Origin: Pseudarthrobacter chlorophenolicus
GTDB lineage: Bacteria > Actinomycetota > Actinomycetes > Actinomycetales > Micrococcaceae
DNA: 64,000 nucleotides
Assembly: GCF_000962805.1 (NCBI RefSeq)
Contig: NZ_JZTW01000001.1
Location: 620,001-684,000 of the forward strand
Direction: 5' to 3'
Shown here: one piece after another, positions 19,172 through 29,288 of the stretch
Numbering within the stretch: position 1 is the first letter of the stretch
How the letters are laid out: each line of letters starts with the position of its first letter
Notes under the pieces: generated by a model
Seen by the model: the letters and a program-made list of their open reading frames with translations, nothing else
Told to the model about the DNA's origin: nothing
Databases searched by the model: none
Translations under genes and position numbers: made by a program

Positions 19172-19204
19172 GTGACATTAAGCACTTCTACGCTTTGTAG
19201 AAGT
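19172..19204 (+). promoter_or_regulatory. chdC promoter with overlapping inverted repeat
   Basis: GTGACA at 19172-19177 and TGTAGA at 19196-19201 form a plausible -35/-10 pair with an 18-nt spacer. A perfect 8-bp inverted repeat, ACTTCTAC at 19184-19191 and GTAGAAGT at 19197-19204, covers the spacer and the -10. This is a good candidate operator for a repressor of chdC-hemH and downstream genes. The regulator is unknown. Confidence 0.5.
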
Positions 19205-19248
19205 CTCCGGTTTCGACTTGGGGGTAGCGAAGGGGCAAACTTGTAACC

Positions 19249-19950
19249 ATGAGCCACACTTCTGCCGAATCTGTCACTAAAACCGAAGAATCAGCCGAGC
19301 AGTTCTTCACCCTCTGGACGGTCTTCAAGCGGTCCGGGCAGGTTGCCCGCAGCGCCGACGCTGCAGCTGACTTCGAAACGCTGCTGGAACGGCTCGCGGG
19401 CGCCGGTGTCACGCACCGCGGCAGCTACGACGTCTCGGCCATGCGCGCCGACGCCGACGTGATGGTGTGGCTCCACGGCCCCAAGCCGGAGGCCCTGCAG
19501 CAGGCCATCCGCGACATCCGCCGCAGCGACCTGTTCGCAGGTACGGAGATTGTCTGGTCCGCCATGGGCGTCCACCGCGAGGCAGAGTTCGCCAAAAACC
19601 ACACCCCGGCGTACTCACGCGGCGTCGCCCCGGCCGAATGGCTCTGCGTCTACCCGTTCGTCCGCTCCTACGAGTGGTACATCCTGCCCGACGCCGAGCG
19701 TGGAAAGATGCTCCGTGACCACGGACTGCTGGGCCGGGACTTCCCCCAGGTCATCTCCAACACCGTTTCCTCCTTCGCCCTGGGCGACTGGGAATGGATC
19801 CTTGGCCTTGAGGCCCCCGAGCTGGTTGACCTCGTCGACCTCATGCGCCACCTCCGCGCCACCGAAGCGCGGAACCATGTCCGTGAAGAGATCCCGTTCT
19901 ACACCGGACGCCGGATCTCCGCCGAAGAAGTAGCCGAGGTACTCGCATGA
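19249..19950 (+). CDS. chdC: Coproheme decarboxylase ChdC (HemQ)
   Basis: A 233-residue chlorite-dismutase-fold enzyme that uses peroxide to decarboxylate coproheme to haem b, the last step of the coproporphyrin route. H118 (KNHTPAY), Y135 (WLCVYPF) and H158 (RDHG) fall at the same residue numbers as the distal His, catalytic Tyr and axial His described for Corynebacterium diphtheriae ChdC. Full length, no signal peptide. GAAGGGG lies upstream of the ATG. The TGA overlaps the hemH ATG. An inverted repeat sits in its promoter. Confidence 0.95.
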   Translation: MSHTSAESVTKTEESAEQFFTLWTVFKRSGQVARSADAAADFETLLERLAGAGVTHRGSYDVSAMRADADVMVWLHGPKPEALQQAIRDIRRSDLFAGTEIVWSAMGVHREAEFAKNHTPAYSRGVAPAEWLCVYPFVRSYEWYILPDAERGKMLRDHGLLGRDFPQVISNTVSSFALGDWEWILGLEAPELVDLVDLMRHLRATEARNHVREEIPFYTGRRISAEEVAEVLA

Positions 19951-21212
19951 GCCCGCTCGACCCCCAGACCACCGCCGCCAACCCCGTCACCGAGGCCGGC
20001 CGCATGGCTCCCAAGAATTACGACGCCGTCCTCCTTGCCTCCTTCGGTGGTCCCGAGGGCCAGGACGACGTCATCCCGTTCCTCCGGAACGTCACCCGCG
20101 GCCGCGGCATCCCCGACGAGCGGCTTGAGGAGGTTTCGCACCACTACCGCGCAAACGGCGGCATCAGCCCGATCAACCAGCAGAACCGCGAGCTCAAGGC
20201 CGCGCTCGAGGCTGAGCTCGCTGCCCGCGGAATTGAACTGCCCGTACTGTGGGGCAACCGCAACTGGGCGCCGTACATCCCGGAGACGCTGCAGGATGCG
20301 TACGACGCCGGGCACCGCCGCCTGCTGATGGTCACCACCAGTGCCTACTCCTGTTACTCCAGCTGCCGCCAGTACCGCGAGGACATCGGCATGGCACTGA
20401 CCGAGACGGGCCTGGACGGCCGCCTCGAAGTGGACAAGGTCCGCCAGTACTTCGACCACCCCGGTTTCGTGGAGCCGTTCATTGAGGGCACCGCTGCAGG
20501 CCTCGCCGAGGTCCGCGCAAAGCTGGCCGAGGCCGGGACCCCCGACGCTCCGGTCCAGATCCTGTTTGCAACGCACTCCATCCCCACCCGGGACGCCGAG
20601 GCCGCCGGCCGGTCCGAGGGTGAACCGCGTGAATTCGAGGACGGCTCCGCCTACGTGGCGCAGCACCTTGCCACGGCCGCTGCTGTGATGGAACGCGTGA
20701 AGGAAGAATCCGGACTCACCGCGGACTGGTCCCTGGTGTACCAGTCGCGGTCCGGTGCCCCGCACGTGCCGTGGCTTGAACCGGACATTAATGACGCCAT
20801 CGAGGAACTCGCAGGCAAGGGCACCAAGGGCATCGTGATCGTCCCGCTCGGCTTCGTCAGCGACCACATGGAGGTCGTCTGGGACCTGGACACCGAGGCC
20901 CTGGAAACCTGTGCCAACCTGGGCCTGGCGGCTACCCGTGTCCCCACACCGGGGACGCACCGCAAGTTCGTCAACGGGCTGGTGGACCTGATCTCCGAAC
21001 GCACGCTGGCCAACAACATCAGCGACCGCCCGGCGCTGACCGGCCTTGGGCCCTGGTACGACGTATGCCGGCCCGGCTGCTGCGCAAACTTCCGCGGCGA
21101 GAAACCCACCATTGCAGGGACAGACACCACCGTCGGCACCGGCCACGACCCGTACCCGGCTGGCGAAGCAGGCACCGCGTCCGGCCAGTCCGGGGAAGCA
21201 GCGCAGCAATGA
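19947..21212 (+). CDS. hemH: Coproporphyrin ferrochelatase (HemH/CpfC)
   Basis: A 421-residue ferrochelatase that inserts Fe2+ into coproporphyrin III. The N-terminal AVLLASFGGPEGQDDV and the metal-site IPTRDAEAAGR regions are present. A cysteine-rich C-terminus, C374-RPG-C378-C379, together with C136/C140 (SCYSSC) could supply the [2Fe-2S] ligands known in other actinobacterial ferrochelatases; that is inferred, as spacing was not aligned. A flexible ~35-residue tail follows. It overlaps chdC and hemC by ATGA at both ends, so the three are translationally coupled. Confidence 0.94.
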   Translation: MSPLDPQTTAANPVTEAGRMAPKNYDAVLLASFGGPEGQDDVIPFLRNVTRGRGIPDERLEEVSHHYRANGGISPINQQNRELKAALEAELAARGIELPVLWGNRNWAPYIPETLQDAYDAGHRRLLMVTTSAYSCYSSCRQYREDIGMALTETGLDGRLEVDKVRQYFDHPGFVEPFIEGTAAGLAEVRAKLAEAGTPDAPVQILFATHSIPTRDAEAAGRSEGEPREFEDGSAYVAQHLATAAAVMERVKEESGLTADWSLVYQSRSGAPHVPWLEPDINDAIEELAGKGTKGIVIVPLGFVSDHMEVVWDLDTEALETCANLGLAATRVPTPGTHRKFVNGLVDLISERTLANNISDRPALTGLGPWYDVCRPGCCANFRGEKPTIAGTDTTVGTGHDPYPAGEAGTASGQSGEAAQQ

Positions 21213-22207
21213 CTGTCCGCATCGGTACCCGGGCCAGCAAGCTTGCCCTGACCCAGACGCAGCAGACCGCGGACCAGCTCGCCGCCGTCGGAGGTTTTCC
21301 CGTGGAGCTCGTCCACATCCGCACCGACGGCGATGTCCTCACCGGACCGCTCTCGCAGATGGGCGGCACGGGCGTGTTCGTGGCCGCACTGCGCGATGCG
21401 CTGCTGAGGGACGAATGCGACGTGGCGGTCCACTCGCTGAAGGACCTGCCCACGGGTGGAGCCGTGGGCCTGAGCCTCGCGGCGACTCCCAAACGCGTGG
21501 ACGTCCGCGACGTGCTGTGCGCCAGGGACGGACTCAAGCTCGCGGACCTTCCCCCAGGTGCCAAGGTGGGGACCGGTTCGCCGCGACGCGCAGCCCAGTT
21601 GCGGGCCGCGCGCGCCGACTTGGAGATCGTGGATATCCGCGGCAATGTGGACACCCGCCTGGGCCGCGTACCCGGCCTGCCCGGCAACGCCACCTCCGAC
21701 GTTGTTCCGGGGAAGTCCTGCGACCTCGATGCCGTGGTGCTGGCCGCAGCGGGCCTTGAGCGCATCGGCCGGCTGGACACCGTCAGCGAATACCTCGAAC
21801 CAGACGTGATGCTCCCGGCCGCCGGCCAGGGGTCGCTCGCCATCGAGTGCCGCACCGCCGACGCGCCGCGCAAACCCGGATCAACAGAGGGATCCCAGGG
21901 AGTCCTGGCGCAGGCCCTGGCAGCCCTCGATGACCCGGACACCCGGCTGGCCGTCACCGCGGAACGCGCCCTGCTGGCCCGGCTTGAAGCCGGCTGCGCC
22001 GCCCCCGTCGGGGCCTACGCGTACCGCAAGGGCAGCATGCTCCACCTTGAAGCCGTGGTGTGTGCCGTGGACGGGACAGCGTCCGTCCGGGACAAACGCG
22101 CCACGGACGGGCTCACCGAAGTGGGCGCCACGCTGCTGGGCATCGAACTGGCCGAAGTCCTCCTCGCCGGCGGCGCCGCCGACATCGCCGACCTCCAGGC
22201 CTCCTGA
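21209..22207 (+). CDS. hemC: Porphobilinogen deaminase (hydroxymethylbilane synthase)
   Basis: A 332-residue enzyme that links four porphobilinogens into hydroxymethylbilane. MTVRIGTRASKLALTQ is the classical start; the frame stays open upstream to 21065, but the ATG that overlaps the hemH stop is clearly right. HSLKDLP, GTGSPRRAAQLRA and the dipyrromethane-cofactor cysteine C263 (LEAGCAAPVGAYA) are intact. hemD follows after 7 bp. Confidence 0.95.
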   Translation: MTVRIGTRASKLALTQTQQTADQLAAVGGFPVELVHIRTDGDVLTGPLSQMGGTGVFVAALRDALLRDECDVAVHSLKDLPTGGAVGLSLAATPKRVDVRDVLCARDGLKLADLPPGAKVGTGSPRRAAQLRAARADLEIVDIRGNVDTRLGRVPGLPGNATSDVVPGKSCDLDAVVLAAAGLERIGRLDTVSEYLEPDVMLPAAGQGSLAIECRTADAPRKPGSTEGSQGVLAQALAALDDPDTRLAVTAERALLARLEAGCAAPVGAYAYRKGSMLHLEAVVCAVDGTASVRDKRATDGLTEVGATLLGIELAEVLLAGGAADIADLQAS

Positions 22208-22214
22208 CCCGACG

Positions 22215-23078
22215 ATGACGATGCCTTCCAGAGCACCCGGCCAGGACGGACCGCTCAGCGGAACCCGCGTCCTGGTGACCCGCAGCCCGGAACGGTCCGC
22301 GGCGCTTGTCCAGGCGCTGGCCGGGGCAGGAGCCACGCCGGTCCTGCTGCCGCTGATCGACTTCGAACGCGCACCGGACCAGCATGCCCTGGATGTCGCC
22401 TGCGACGCCCTGGCGGCGGGTGCCTTCGACTGGCTGGTGGTCAGCAGCGCCACCACTGTCCACGTCCTGATGGAAAAGGCAGCGGAACGCGGGCTGGAAC
22501 TGGCCCGCCTGGTTCCACCGGCCACCAGGATCGGCGCGATCGGACCAGCCACCCGCAGAATCCTGGAATCACAGGGACTTGCGGTGGAACTGACGCCCGC
22601 CGGGGAACAGTCGGCCGCCGGCTTCCTTGACGCCTGGACCGGGGGAGGCAGGGTGCTGCTGCCCCAGGCCGACATTGCCGCCGCCACACTGGCGGACGGA
22701 CTTCGAAAAAGCAGCGACGTCACCGCCGTAACGGCCTACCGCACGGTCGACTTCCCGGCGGCAGCGGACCGTAGGCTCGCCATGCAGCCTGAAGACGGCG
22801 GCGCAGGCCAGGCGACGGCGTCGTACACGCTGCTCACGCCCGAAGCCGCAGCGGCCGAAATCACCGCCGGGCAAATCTCCGCTGTTGTGGCCGCATCGCC
22901 AAGCGCAGTGCGCCGCATTGCCGCCCTGTCGCCGCTTGGCGGCTGCCGGCTGGTTGCCATCGGACGTTCGACGGCGGAACAGGCAGCCGCGCTGGACCTG
23001 CCTGTAGCCGCGGTAGCGGAGGAGCCCACCCCCGACGGGCTGGTGGCCGCCGTCGTGATTGCCCTTACCCCGCCCTGA
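22215..23078 (+). CDS. hemD: Uroporphyrinogen-III synthase
   Basis: A 287-residue two-lobed protein that cyclises hydroxymethylbilane. The family is poorly conserved. Visible marks are VLVTRSPERSAAL, the DWLVVSSATTVHVLM segment, RIGAIGPATRRIL and the second-lobe VVAASPSAVRRIA and VAIGRSTAEQAAALD. I take the ATG at 22215, 7 bp after the hemC stop; an upstream open frame overlapping hemC is not real. The position between hemC and hemB supports the call. Confidence 0.88.
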   Translation: MTMPSRAPGQDGPLSGTRVLVTRSPERSAALVQALAGAGATPVLLPLIDFERAPDQHALDVACDALAAGAFDWLVVSSATTVHVLMEKAAERGLELARLVPPATRIGAIGPATRRILESQGLAVELTPAGEQSAAGFLDAWTGGGRVLLPQADIAAATLADGLRKSSDVTAVTAYRTVDFPAAADRRLAMQPEDGGAGQATASYTLLTPEAAAAEITAGQISAVVAASPSAVRRIAALSPLGGCRLVAIGRSTAEQAAALDLPVAAVAEEPTPDGLVAAVVIALTPP

Positions 23079-23134
23079 CCGGGCACACCCCCGGCCGCAG
23101 CAGCACCCACGCAACAACCTGAAGGACAGCATCC

Positions 23135-24118
23135 ATGACTTTCCCCAGCCAACGCCCCCGCCGCCTGCGCACCACCCCCGCCATGCGCCGGCTCACCGCC
23201 GAAACCCGGCTGGCCCCGGCCGAACTCATCCTTCCGGCCTTCATCCGCGAAGGGATTGACGAGCCGAACCCCATTACGTCCATGCCAGGCGTGGTGCAGC
23301 ACACCACCGACTCCCTGAAGCGGGCTGCTGCCGAGGCGGTAGAGCTTGGCCTGGGCGGCATCATGCTCTTCGGCATTCCGGAAAGCCGCGACGCCGAAGG
23401 GACGGCCTCCCTCGACCCGGAAGGTGTCCTTAACAAGGCCATCCGCGACGTCCGTGCCGAAGTGGGCGACGACCTGGTCATCATGAGCGATGTGTGCCTG
23501 GATGAGTTCACCGACCACGGCCACTGCGGAGTACTCGACGCAGAGGGTTACGTCGACAACGACCGCACCGTAGAGATCTACGCCAGGATGGCCGTTGCCC
23601 AGGCCGAGGCCGGCGCCCACATGCTGGGACCGTCGGGCATGATGGACGGCCAGATCGCCGTCATCCGGGCCGCCCTCGACGACGCCGGCCACGCCAACAC
23701 CTCCGTGATCGCCTACTCGGCGAAATACGCTTCGGCGTTCTACGGCCCGTTCCGGGAAGCGGTGGATTCACAGCTCAAGGGCGACCGGCGAACCTACCAG
23801 ATGGACGCCGGCAACCGCACCGAGGCCCTCCGCGAAGTGGAGCTTGACCTGGCCGAGGGTGCGGACATCGTCATGGTCAAGCCGGCCATGAGCTACCTGG
23901 ACATCGTGGCGGACGTCGCCGCCATGAGCCCAGTGCCGGTGGCCGCCTACCAGATCTCGGGCGAGTACGCGATGATCGAGGCCGCTGCCGCCAACGGCTG
24001 GATCGACCGCAAGGCAGCCATTGCCGAGTCCGTCCTTGGCATCCGCCGGGCGGGCGCCCACATGGTGCTGACGTACTGGGCCGCCGAGCTCGCCGGCTGG
24101 CTGAAGGAAGGCCGGTGA
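23135..24118 (+). CDS. hemB: Delta-aminolevulinic acid dehydratase (porphobilinogen synthase)
   Basis: A 327-residue TIM-barrel enzyme that joins two ALA molecules. The Schiff-base lysines are K197 ([15 protein letters not shown]) and K249 ([10 protein letters not shown]). The metal loop reads [13 protein letters not shown] (C121, D123, C131): the middle cysteine of the classic zinc triad is Asp, so the metal site is a hybrid of the Zn-Cys3 and Mg-type sites. GAAGGA lies eight bases upstream of the ATG. Its end overlaps the next gene's GTG by GTGA. Confidence 0.95.
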   Translation: MTFPSQRPRRLRTTPAMRRLTAETRLAPAELILPAFIREGIDEPNPITSMPGVVQHTTDSLKRAAAEAVELGLGGIMLFGIPESRDAEGTASLDPEGVLNKAIRDVRAEVGDDLVIMSDVCLDEFTDHGHCGVLDAEGYVDNDRTVEIYARMAVAQAEAGAHMLGPSGMMDGQIAVIRAALDDAGHANTSVIAYSAKYASAFYGPFREAVDSQLKGDRRTYQMDAGNRTEALREVELDLAEGADIVMVKPAMSYLDIVADVAAMSPVPVAAYQISGEYAMIEAAAANGWIDRKAAIAESVLGIRRAGAHMVLTYWAAELAGWLKEGR

Positions 24119-25218
24119 CCGGGATTACCGGCGAGGGGCCCGCCCCGGAATCGCCTGCCGCATCCCCAACGGCTCCGGTTGGCGGGGACCGCATCCTCCT
24201 GGGCCTGAACACGTTCGGCGATGTCGGCGTGAATCCGGACGGCAGCCTCCAGCCGCACGCCGAAGTCCTGCGCCAGCTGCTGGAACAGGCGGAACTGGCA
24301 GACGCCGTCGGACTCCACGCCTTTGGTGTGGGGGAGCACCACCGCAAGGACTACGCCGTGTCCGCGCCGGAGGTTTTCCTTGCCGCAGCCGCGGCACGCA
24401 CGTCCCGGATCCGGCTCGGCTCCGCCGTGACCGTGCTGAGCTCGGACGATCCCATCCGGGTCTTCCAGCGCTTCTCCACGGTGGACGCCATCTCGAACGG
24501 CCGCGCCGAAGTCATGCTGGGGCGGGGATCCTTCGTGGAATCGTTTCCGCTGTTCGGCCTTGACCTGGCCGACTACGAGGTCCTCTTCGAGGAAAAGCTG
24601 GAGCTCTTTGACAAGGTGCGGATGCAGAAGCCCGTCCATTGGGAGGGGCGGACCCGTCCGTCCCTGCACGGATTGAGCGTCTACCCGCCGCTTGAACACC
24701 ACCTGCTGCCCACCTGGATTGGCGTAGGCGGAACCCCCGAATCCGTACTGCGTTGCGCCCAGTACGGGTACCCGATCATCTTCGCCATTATTGGTGGCCA
24801 GCCGCGAGCCTTCGGCCCACTGGCTGACCTCTACCGCGAAGCCATGGGCAAGTACGGGCATCCCATGCAGCAGATGGCCACACACTCGCCGGGACACGTC
24901 GCCGCCACGGACGAGCAGGCCCGGGAGGAGTTCTTCCCGCATTGGCTGGCCCTTCGAAACCGGCTAGGTGCCGAACGCGGCTGGGGTCCGGCAGGTCGCG
25001 GCGAGTTTGACGCCCTCTGCGCCCCGGAAGGCGCGCTGTACGTCGGTTCCCCGGACACCGTGGCGCGGAAAATCGTCCAGCTGAAACGGAACCTGGGCGT
25101 TGACCGCTTCGACTTCAAGTACAGCAACGGACCGCTGCCGCATGCGGCGATGATGCGCTCCATCGAACTGCTTGGCACGGCGGTGGCGCCCCGGGTGGCA
25201 GACGCCCTCGCCGGCTGA
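24115..25218 (+). CDS. LLM class flavin-dependent oxidoreductase
   Basis: A 367-residue luciferase-like monooxygenase-family protein: [15 protein letters not shown] at the start, [36 protein letters not shown] and [12 protein letters not shown] are typical. Such enzymes use FMNH2 or F420; no cofactor class can be fixed from sequence. It is translationally coupled to hemB by a GTGA overlap and precedes hemL, so it is locked into the haem operon. A role in tetrapyrrole or redox metabolism is possible but unproven. Confidence 0.85.
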   Translation: MTGITGEGPAPESPAASPTAPVGGDRILLGLNTFGDVGVNPDGSLQPHAEVLRQLLEQAELADAVGLHAFGVGEHHRKDYAVSAPEVFLAAAAARTSRIRLGSAVTVLSSDDPIRVFQRFSTVDAISNGRAEVMLGRGSFVESFPLFGLDLADYEVLFEEKLELFDKVRMQKPVHWEGRTRPSLHGLSVYPPLEHHLLPTWIGVGGTPESVLRCAQYGYPIIFAIIGGQPRAFGPLADLYREAMGKYGHPMQQMATHSPGHVAATDEQAREEFFPHWLALRNRLGAERGWGPAGRGEFDALCAPEGALYVGSPDTVARKIVQLKRNLGVDRFDFKYSNGPLPHAAMMRSIELLGTAVAPRVADALAG

Positions 25219-25294
25219 CCTTCCGGCACCCGCCGTTCCGGCAACTGACTGCACCGGCACCGGACAGCACCGGCAAACTGAGAGAATAGGAACC

Positions 25295-26626
25295 ATGACT
25301 TCCAGCACCCCTCGCAACGAGGAACTTTTCGACCGCGCCCGCATGCTGATGCCGGGCGGGGTCAACTCGCCGGTCCGGGCCTTCGGCTCCGTCGGCGGAA
25401 CGCCCCGCTTCATGGTCTCGGCCAAGGGCCCGCACCTGATGGACGCCGACGGTAACGAGTACGTGGACCTGGTGTGCTCCTGGGGTCCAGCCCTGCTGGG
25501 CCACGCCCATCCGGCTGTGCTCGACGCGGTCCACGCTGCGGTGGACCGCGGGCTGTCGTTCGGAGCCTCCACCCCGGACGAGGCCAACCTGGCTGAGATC
25601 GTTATGGAACGCGTCCCCGCCGTCGAACGGCTGCGCATGGTTTCCACCGGCACCGAGGCCACCATGACCGCGGTCCGCCTGGCCCGCGGGTTTACCGGCC
25701 GCAACCTCATCATCAAGTTTGCCGGCTGCTACCACGGGCACCTGGACGGGCTGCTGGCCGCCGCAGGATCCGGCGTAGCAACCCTTGCGCTGCCAGGTTC
25801 GGCCGGGGTTACGGAAGCAACCGCGGCCGAAACCCTGGTCCTGCCCTACAACGACCTTGCCGCCGTGAAGGAGGCTTTTGCCACCCACGGGCCCAACATC
25901 GCAGCCGTCATCACCGAAGCAGCCCCCGCCAACATGGGCGTGGTTACACCCGGCGAGGGCTTCAACCTGGGCCTCTCCCAGATCACCCGCGAGCACGGCG
26001 CACTGCTCATCGTGGATGAAGTCCTGACCGGGTTCCGCACCGGCTACTCCGGCTATTGGGGGCTCACCGGCGGCGCTCCGGACGCAACAGACCCGTGGAC
26101 GCCGGACCTGCTCACGTTCGGGAAGGTCATCGGCGGCGGAATGCCGACGGCGGCACTGGGCGGACGCGCCGACGTCATGGATTACCTTGCGCCCACCGGC
26201 CCGGTCTACCAGGCCGGCACTCTCTCCGGTAACCCCGTGGCGATGGCTGCCGGCGTGGCTACCCTGACCCACGCGACCCGTGACGTGTATTCCTACATCG
26301 ACGTGCGGTCACTGGAGTTGTCGTCCGCCCTGTCCTCGGCGCTGGACGCGGCCGGAGTGGACCACTCCATCCAGTTCGCCGGAAACCTCTTCTCGGTGGC
26401 GTTCGGAACCTCCGCCCACGGTGTACACAACTATGCGGACGCACAAGCCCAGGAGGCCTTCCGCTACGCCCCGTTCTTCCACTCGATGCTGGAGTCCGGT
26501 GTGTACCTGCCCCCGTCGGTCTTCGAGGCGTGGTTCCTTTCCGCAGCGCACGACGACGCGGCCATGAACCGGATCTTCGACGCCCTGCCCGCCGCGGCCA
26601 GGGCTGCCGCTGCCGCCCAGGCCTAG
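25295..26626 (+). CDS. hemL: Glutamate-1-semialdehyde 2,1-aminomutase
   Basis: A 443-residue PLP enzyme that makes 5-aminolevulinate from HemA's product. [16 protein letters not shown], the PLP-binding [15 protein letters not shown] and the catalytic lysine K277 ([12 protein letters not shown]) are intact. I use the ATG at 25295, which has ATAGGAACC before it; an open frame to 25172 overlaps the previous gene. It ends the haem island, followed by a hairpin terminator. Confidence 0.95.
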   Translation: MTSSTPRNEELFDRARMLMPGGVNSPVRAFGSVGGTPRFMVSAKGPHLMDADGNEYVDLVCSWGPALLGHAHPAVLDAVHAAVDRGLSFGASTPDEANLAEIVMERVPAVERLRMVSTGTEATMTAVRLARGFTGRNLIIKFAGCYHGHLDGLLAAAGSGVATLALPGSAGVTEATAAETLVLPYNDLAAVKEAFATHGPNIAAVITEAAPANMGVVTPGEGFNLGLSQITREHGALLIVDEVLTGFRTGYSGYWGLTGGAPDATDPWTPDLLTFGKVIGGGMPTAALGGRADVMDYLAPTGPVYQAGTLSGNPVAMAAGVATLTHATRDVYSYIDVRSLELSSALSSALDAAGVDHSIQFAGNLFSVAFGTSAHGVHNYADAQAQEAFRYAPFFHSMLESGVYLPPSVFEAWFLSAAHDDAAMNRIFDALPAAARAAAAAQA

Positions 26627-26788
26627 AGTCCGGCCGGGCCCGTCCCGCGCAGGCGTGTCCCACATGAGGCGCTGTACCCATCAGTCGCGAGGGCCGTCGT
26701 CGGGCGCTTCTCTGGGGTTTGTTCGCAGGACCCTCCCTTGAGGGTGGGGTCCTGCGGACAAGCTTCGGACGGGCGGCCCTGGACACGA

Positions 26789-26821
26789 AAAATCCCCGGT
26801 TGCGGCGCAACCGGGGATTTT
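26789..26821. terminator. Bidirectional rho-independent terminator
   Basis: A perfect 16-bp stem (26789-26804 with 26806-26821) begins AAAATCCCCGG and ends CCGGGGATTTT. It gives T runs on both strands between the convergent hemL and ABC-ATPase genes. A second, imperfect hairpin (about 26724-26757, CGCAGGACCC / GGGTCCTGCG) lies just upstream. Confidence 0.9.
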
Positions 26822-26837
26822 CGTTGTGATCCTGTGG

Positions 26838-27575
26838 CTAGAGGACGTCCGAGAGGAAACCCTTCAGCCGGTCCGTGGCGGGAGCGGTGAAGATCTGCTC
26901 CGGCGGGCCGGACTCCACCACCACGCCGGCGTCCATGAAGGTCACGGTGTCCGACACGTTCCGGGAAAAGCCCATCTCGTGTGTCACCACCACCATGGTC
27001 ATGCCGCCCTTGGCAAGGTCCGTCATCAGGGCCAGGACACCCTTGACCAACTCGGGGTCCAGCGCCGAGGTGGCCTCATCGAAGAACATGACCTCCGGCT
27101 TCATGGCCAGCGCACGGGCGATCGCGACGCGCTGCTGCTGCCCGCCGGACAGGTTGGCCGGGCGGACATCCGCCTTGTGCTTCAGGCCCACCAGGTCCAG
27201 CTGCTCCAGGGCCTCGGCACGCGCCTGGTCCTTGGGCAGCTTACGCAGCTTGCGCAGGGCCAGTGTCACGTTCTCCGCCACCGTCTTGTGCGGGAAGAGG
27301 TTGAACTGCTGGAACACCATGCCGATACGCTGGCGAAGCTCGTCCGGGTTGTCCTTCAGGACCGAGCGGCCATCCAGCAGGATGTCGCCCTGGTCCGGCT
27401 CGATCAACCGGTTCATGACCCGCAGCAGGGTGGACTTGCCCGAACCAGAGGGACCGATCACCGAAGCGGTGGTGCCCTTCTCCACGTGCAGGTCGATACC
27501 GCGCAGGACGTGGTTGTGGCCGAACGAAAGGTGCAGGTTCTTTCCGGTCAGGGATCCGGAAGCGAATTCCGTCAT
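26838..27575 (-). CDS. Amino-acid ABC transporter ATP-binding protein
   Basis: A 245-residue ATPase of the polar amino-acid (GlnQ/HisP) type. Walker A is GPSGSGKST, the signature is NLSGGQQQR, Walker B is [12 protein letters not shown] and the switch His is in VVTHEMGF. It energises import by the permease and binding protein encoded upstream. Its start overlaps the permease stop by 4 bp. Confidence 0.95.
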   Translation of the reverse strand: MTEFASGSLTGKNLHLSFGHNHVLRGIDLHVEKGTTASVIGPSGSGKSTLLRVMNRLIEPDQGDILLDGRSVLKDNPDELRQRIGMVFQQFNLFPHKTVAENVTLALRKLRKLPKDQARAEALEQLDLVGLKHKADVRPANLSGGQQQRVAIARALAMKPEVMFFDEATSALDPELVKGVLALMTDLAKGGMTMVVVTHEMGFSRNVSDTVTFMDAGVVVESGPPEQIFTAPATDRLKGFLSDVL

Positions 27576-28336
27576 GCCTGTGCCCCCTTGCCGATAGGTG
27601 CTGCCGCGTCGTCAGGTTCCTTCTTCTCCGGCCGGCCCGTGCGGAGCCGGTTATCGATGAAGTTGACGAAGTGGGTGAGCGGGACGGTCAGGATCAGGTA
27701 CAGGACACCCGCAGCCACCAGTGGCGAAAGGTTGCCCGTGTTGGCCATGGCATCGTTACCGATGCGGAAGATCTCCCGGTCCGAGGCGGCCAGGCCCAGC
27801 ATGAACACCAGCGAGGAGTCCTTCAGCAGCGAGATGAACTGGTTCACCAGGGCGGGCAGGACGCGGCGGATACCTTGCGGCACCACCACCAGGCGCATGG
27901 AACTGCCGTAGCTGAACCCGAGTGCCCTCGACGCCTCAAGCTGGCCCTTTTCAACACTCTGGATGCCTGACCGGAAGATCTCGCCGATGTACGCGGCGGC
28001 GATCAGCGTCAGGGCCAGGATGCCCAACGGGTACGGGTTCCGGGAGCCCGTGATTTCCCGGGCAATCGGGCTCAGGCCGATGCCGATGACCAGGATCACG
28101 AGGATGGCCGGGAGGCCACGGAAAATATCGGTGTAGATGCGGGCAACCCAACGCGCACCGGCGTTCCGTGAGATTCCCATCATGGCCAGCAGCAATCCCA
28201 GGAGGGAACCGAGGATGCCGGAGGCCACGGCGAGGATCAGGGTGTTGGGCAGGCCCACCGACAGCAGGGAAGGTATGACCTTGGCCATTTCCTCCCAGTT
28301 GAAGAAGGTGTCAGCCAGTTGATCGAGGAGATCCAT
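27572..28336 (-). CDS. Amino-acid ABC transporter permease
   Basis: A 254-residue inner-membrane permease of the His/Glu/Gln/Arg/opine family with about five transmembrane segments. The EAA-type loop [17 protein letters not shown] contacts the ATPase. The C-terminus is a charged ~25-residue tail. It lies 16 bp downstream of the binding-protein gene; only one permease is present, so a homodimer is expected. Confidence 0.94.
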   Translation of the reverse strand: MDLLDQLADTFFNWEEMAKVIPSLLSVGLPNTLILAVASGILGSLLGLLLAMMGISRNAGARWVARIYTDIFRGLPAILVILVIGIGLSPIAREITGSRNPYPLGILALTLIAAAYIGEIFRSGIQSVEKGQLEASRALGFSYGSSMRLVVVPQGIRRVLPALVNQFISLLKDSSLVFMLGLAASDREIFRIGNDAMANTGNLSPLVAAGVLYLILTVPLTHFVNFIDNRLRTGRPEKKEPDDAAAPIGKGAQA

Positions 28337-28352
28337 AAACGTCCCGGCTCAA

Positions 28353-29288
28353 TCAGTTCTGGGGAACCGTGGCGGCCTTGCTGCCCGGCTTCCAGTCGGT
28401 CGGCGTTTCGCGGTCCGGGTACCACTCTTTGGTGAGCTTGGACCAGGTACCGTCGGCAATCACGGCGTCCAGGCCGGAGTTCAACGCGTCGATCAGGGGC
28501 TGGTTGTCCTTCGCGACGGCGTAGGCCGTGAAGTTCTGCGTGTTGACCACTGACTCGGCGATGACGGTGCCGTCACCTTCCTTGACCTGTCCGGTTGCCT
28601 GCTGCGACGGCGCCACCCAGGCGTCGACCTGGCCGTTGCGCACGTTGGCGTAGACCGTGGCGTAGTCGGGGAAACGGATGGGCTCGAGCTTAAGCGTGTT
28701 GGTGACGTAATCGTCCTGGACCGTGCCCTGGACCACGCCGATGCGGAGATCACCCTTGAGGTCGTCGAAGCCCTTAACGTCGCTGTCCTTCTTGGCGACA
28801 ACAGCCATGAAGCCGAAGTCGTAGCCGTTGGTGAAGCCAACGTTCTGGCGGCGGGCGTCCGTGGTGGAAATCGAGGAGGATCCGACGTCGAACTGCTTGG
28901 TGGAGACCTGGGACAGCAGAGCGGAGAAGTCCGTAGCCACGAACTCGACCTCGAGGCCCAGCTTGCCGGCGATGGCGCGCAGGAGCTCGTTGTCGTAGCC
29001 GGTGAACTTGCCGGACGGGTCGATGAAGATGTTCGGCGGGGCATCGGAGAGCGTGCCGACTTCAAGCTTGCCTTCGGTGTTCAGGCCAAGCTTGGTCTTA
29101 TCAATCTTGTCGACAGGGGTGACATCGGCGGTGGTGTACTTGTCCAGCGTCTGCTGGTCGCTGCCCTGCAGGGCGTCAGTGGGCGTTCCGCTCGGCTGGG
29201 AAGAACCGGAGCCGCATGCGGCCAGGGAGACCGCCAGTGCAATGGCAACGGGAGCGGTAGTCAGCCACTTCTTCGCTTTGATTTTCAT
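28353..29288 (-). CDS. Amino-acid ABC transporter substrate-binding lipoprotein
   Basis: A 311-residue SBP_bac_3 family protein. The N-terminus has a lipoprotein signal with lipobox LAAC (cysteine near residue 25), followed by a Ser/Gly/Pro linker. The periplasmic-binding fold shows FTGYDNELLRAIAGKLG, DVGSSSISTTDARR and GVVQGTVQDDYV. The ligand is probably a polar amino acid, but which one is not readable. It is the first gene of the transporter operon. Confidence 0.93.
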   Translation of the reverse strand: MKIKAKKWLTTAPVAIALAVSLAACGSGSSQPSGTPTDALQGSDQQTLDKYTTADVTPVDKIDKTKLGLNTEGKLEVGTLSDAPPNIFIDPSGKFTGYDNELLRAIAGKLGLEVEFVATDFSALLSQVSTKQFDVGSSSISTTDARRQNVGFTNGYDFGFMAVVAKKDSDVKGFDDLKGDLRIGVVQGTVQDDYVTNTLKLEPIRFPDYATVYANVRNGQVDAWVAPSQQATGQVKEGDGTVIAESVVNTQNFTAYAVAKDNQPLIDALNSGLDAVIADGTWSKLTKEWYPDRETPTDWKPGSKAATVPQN

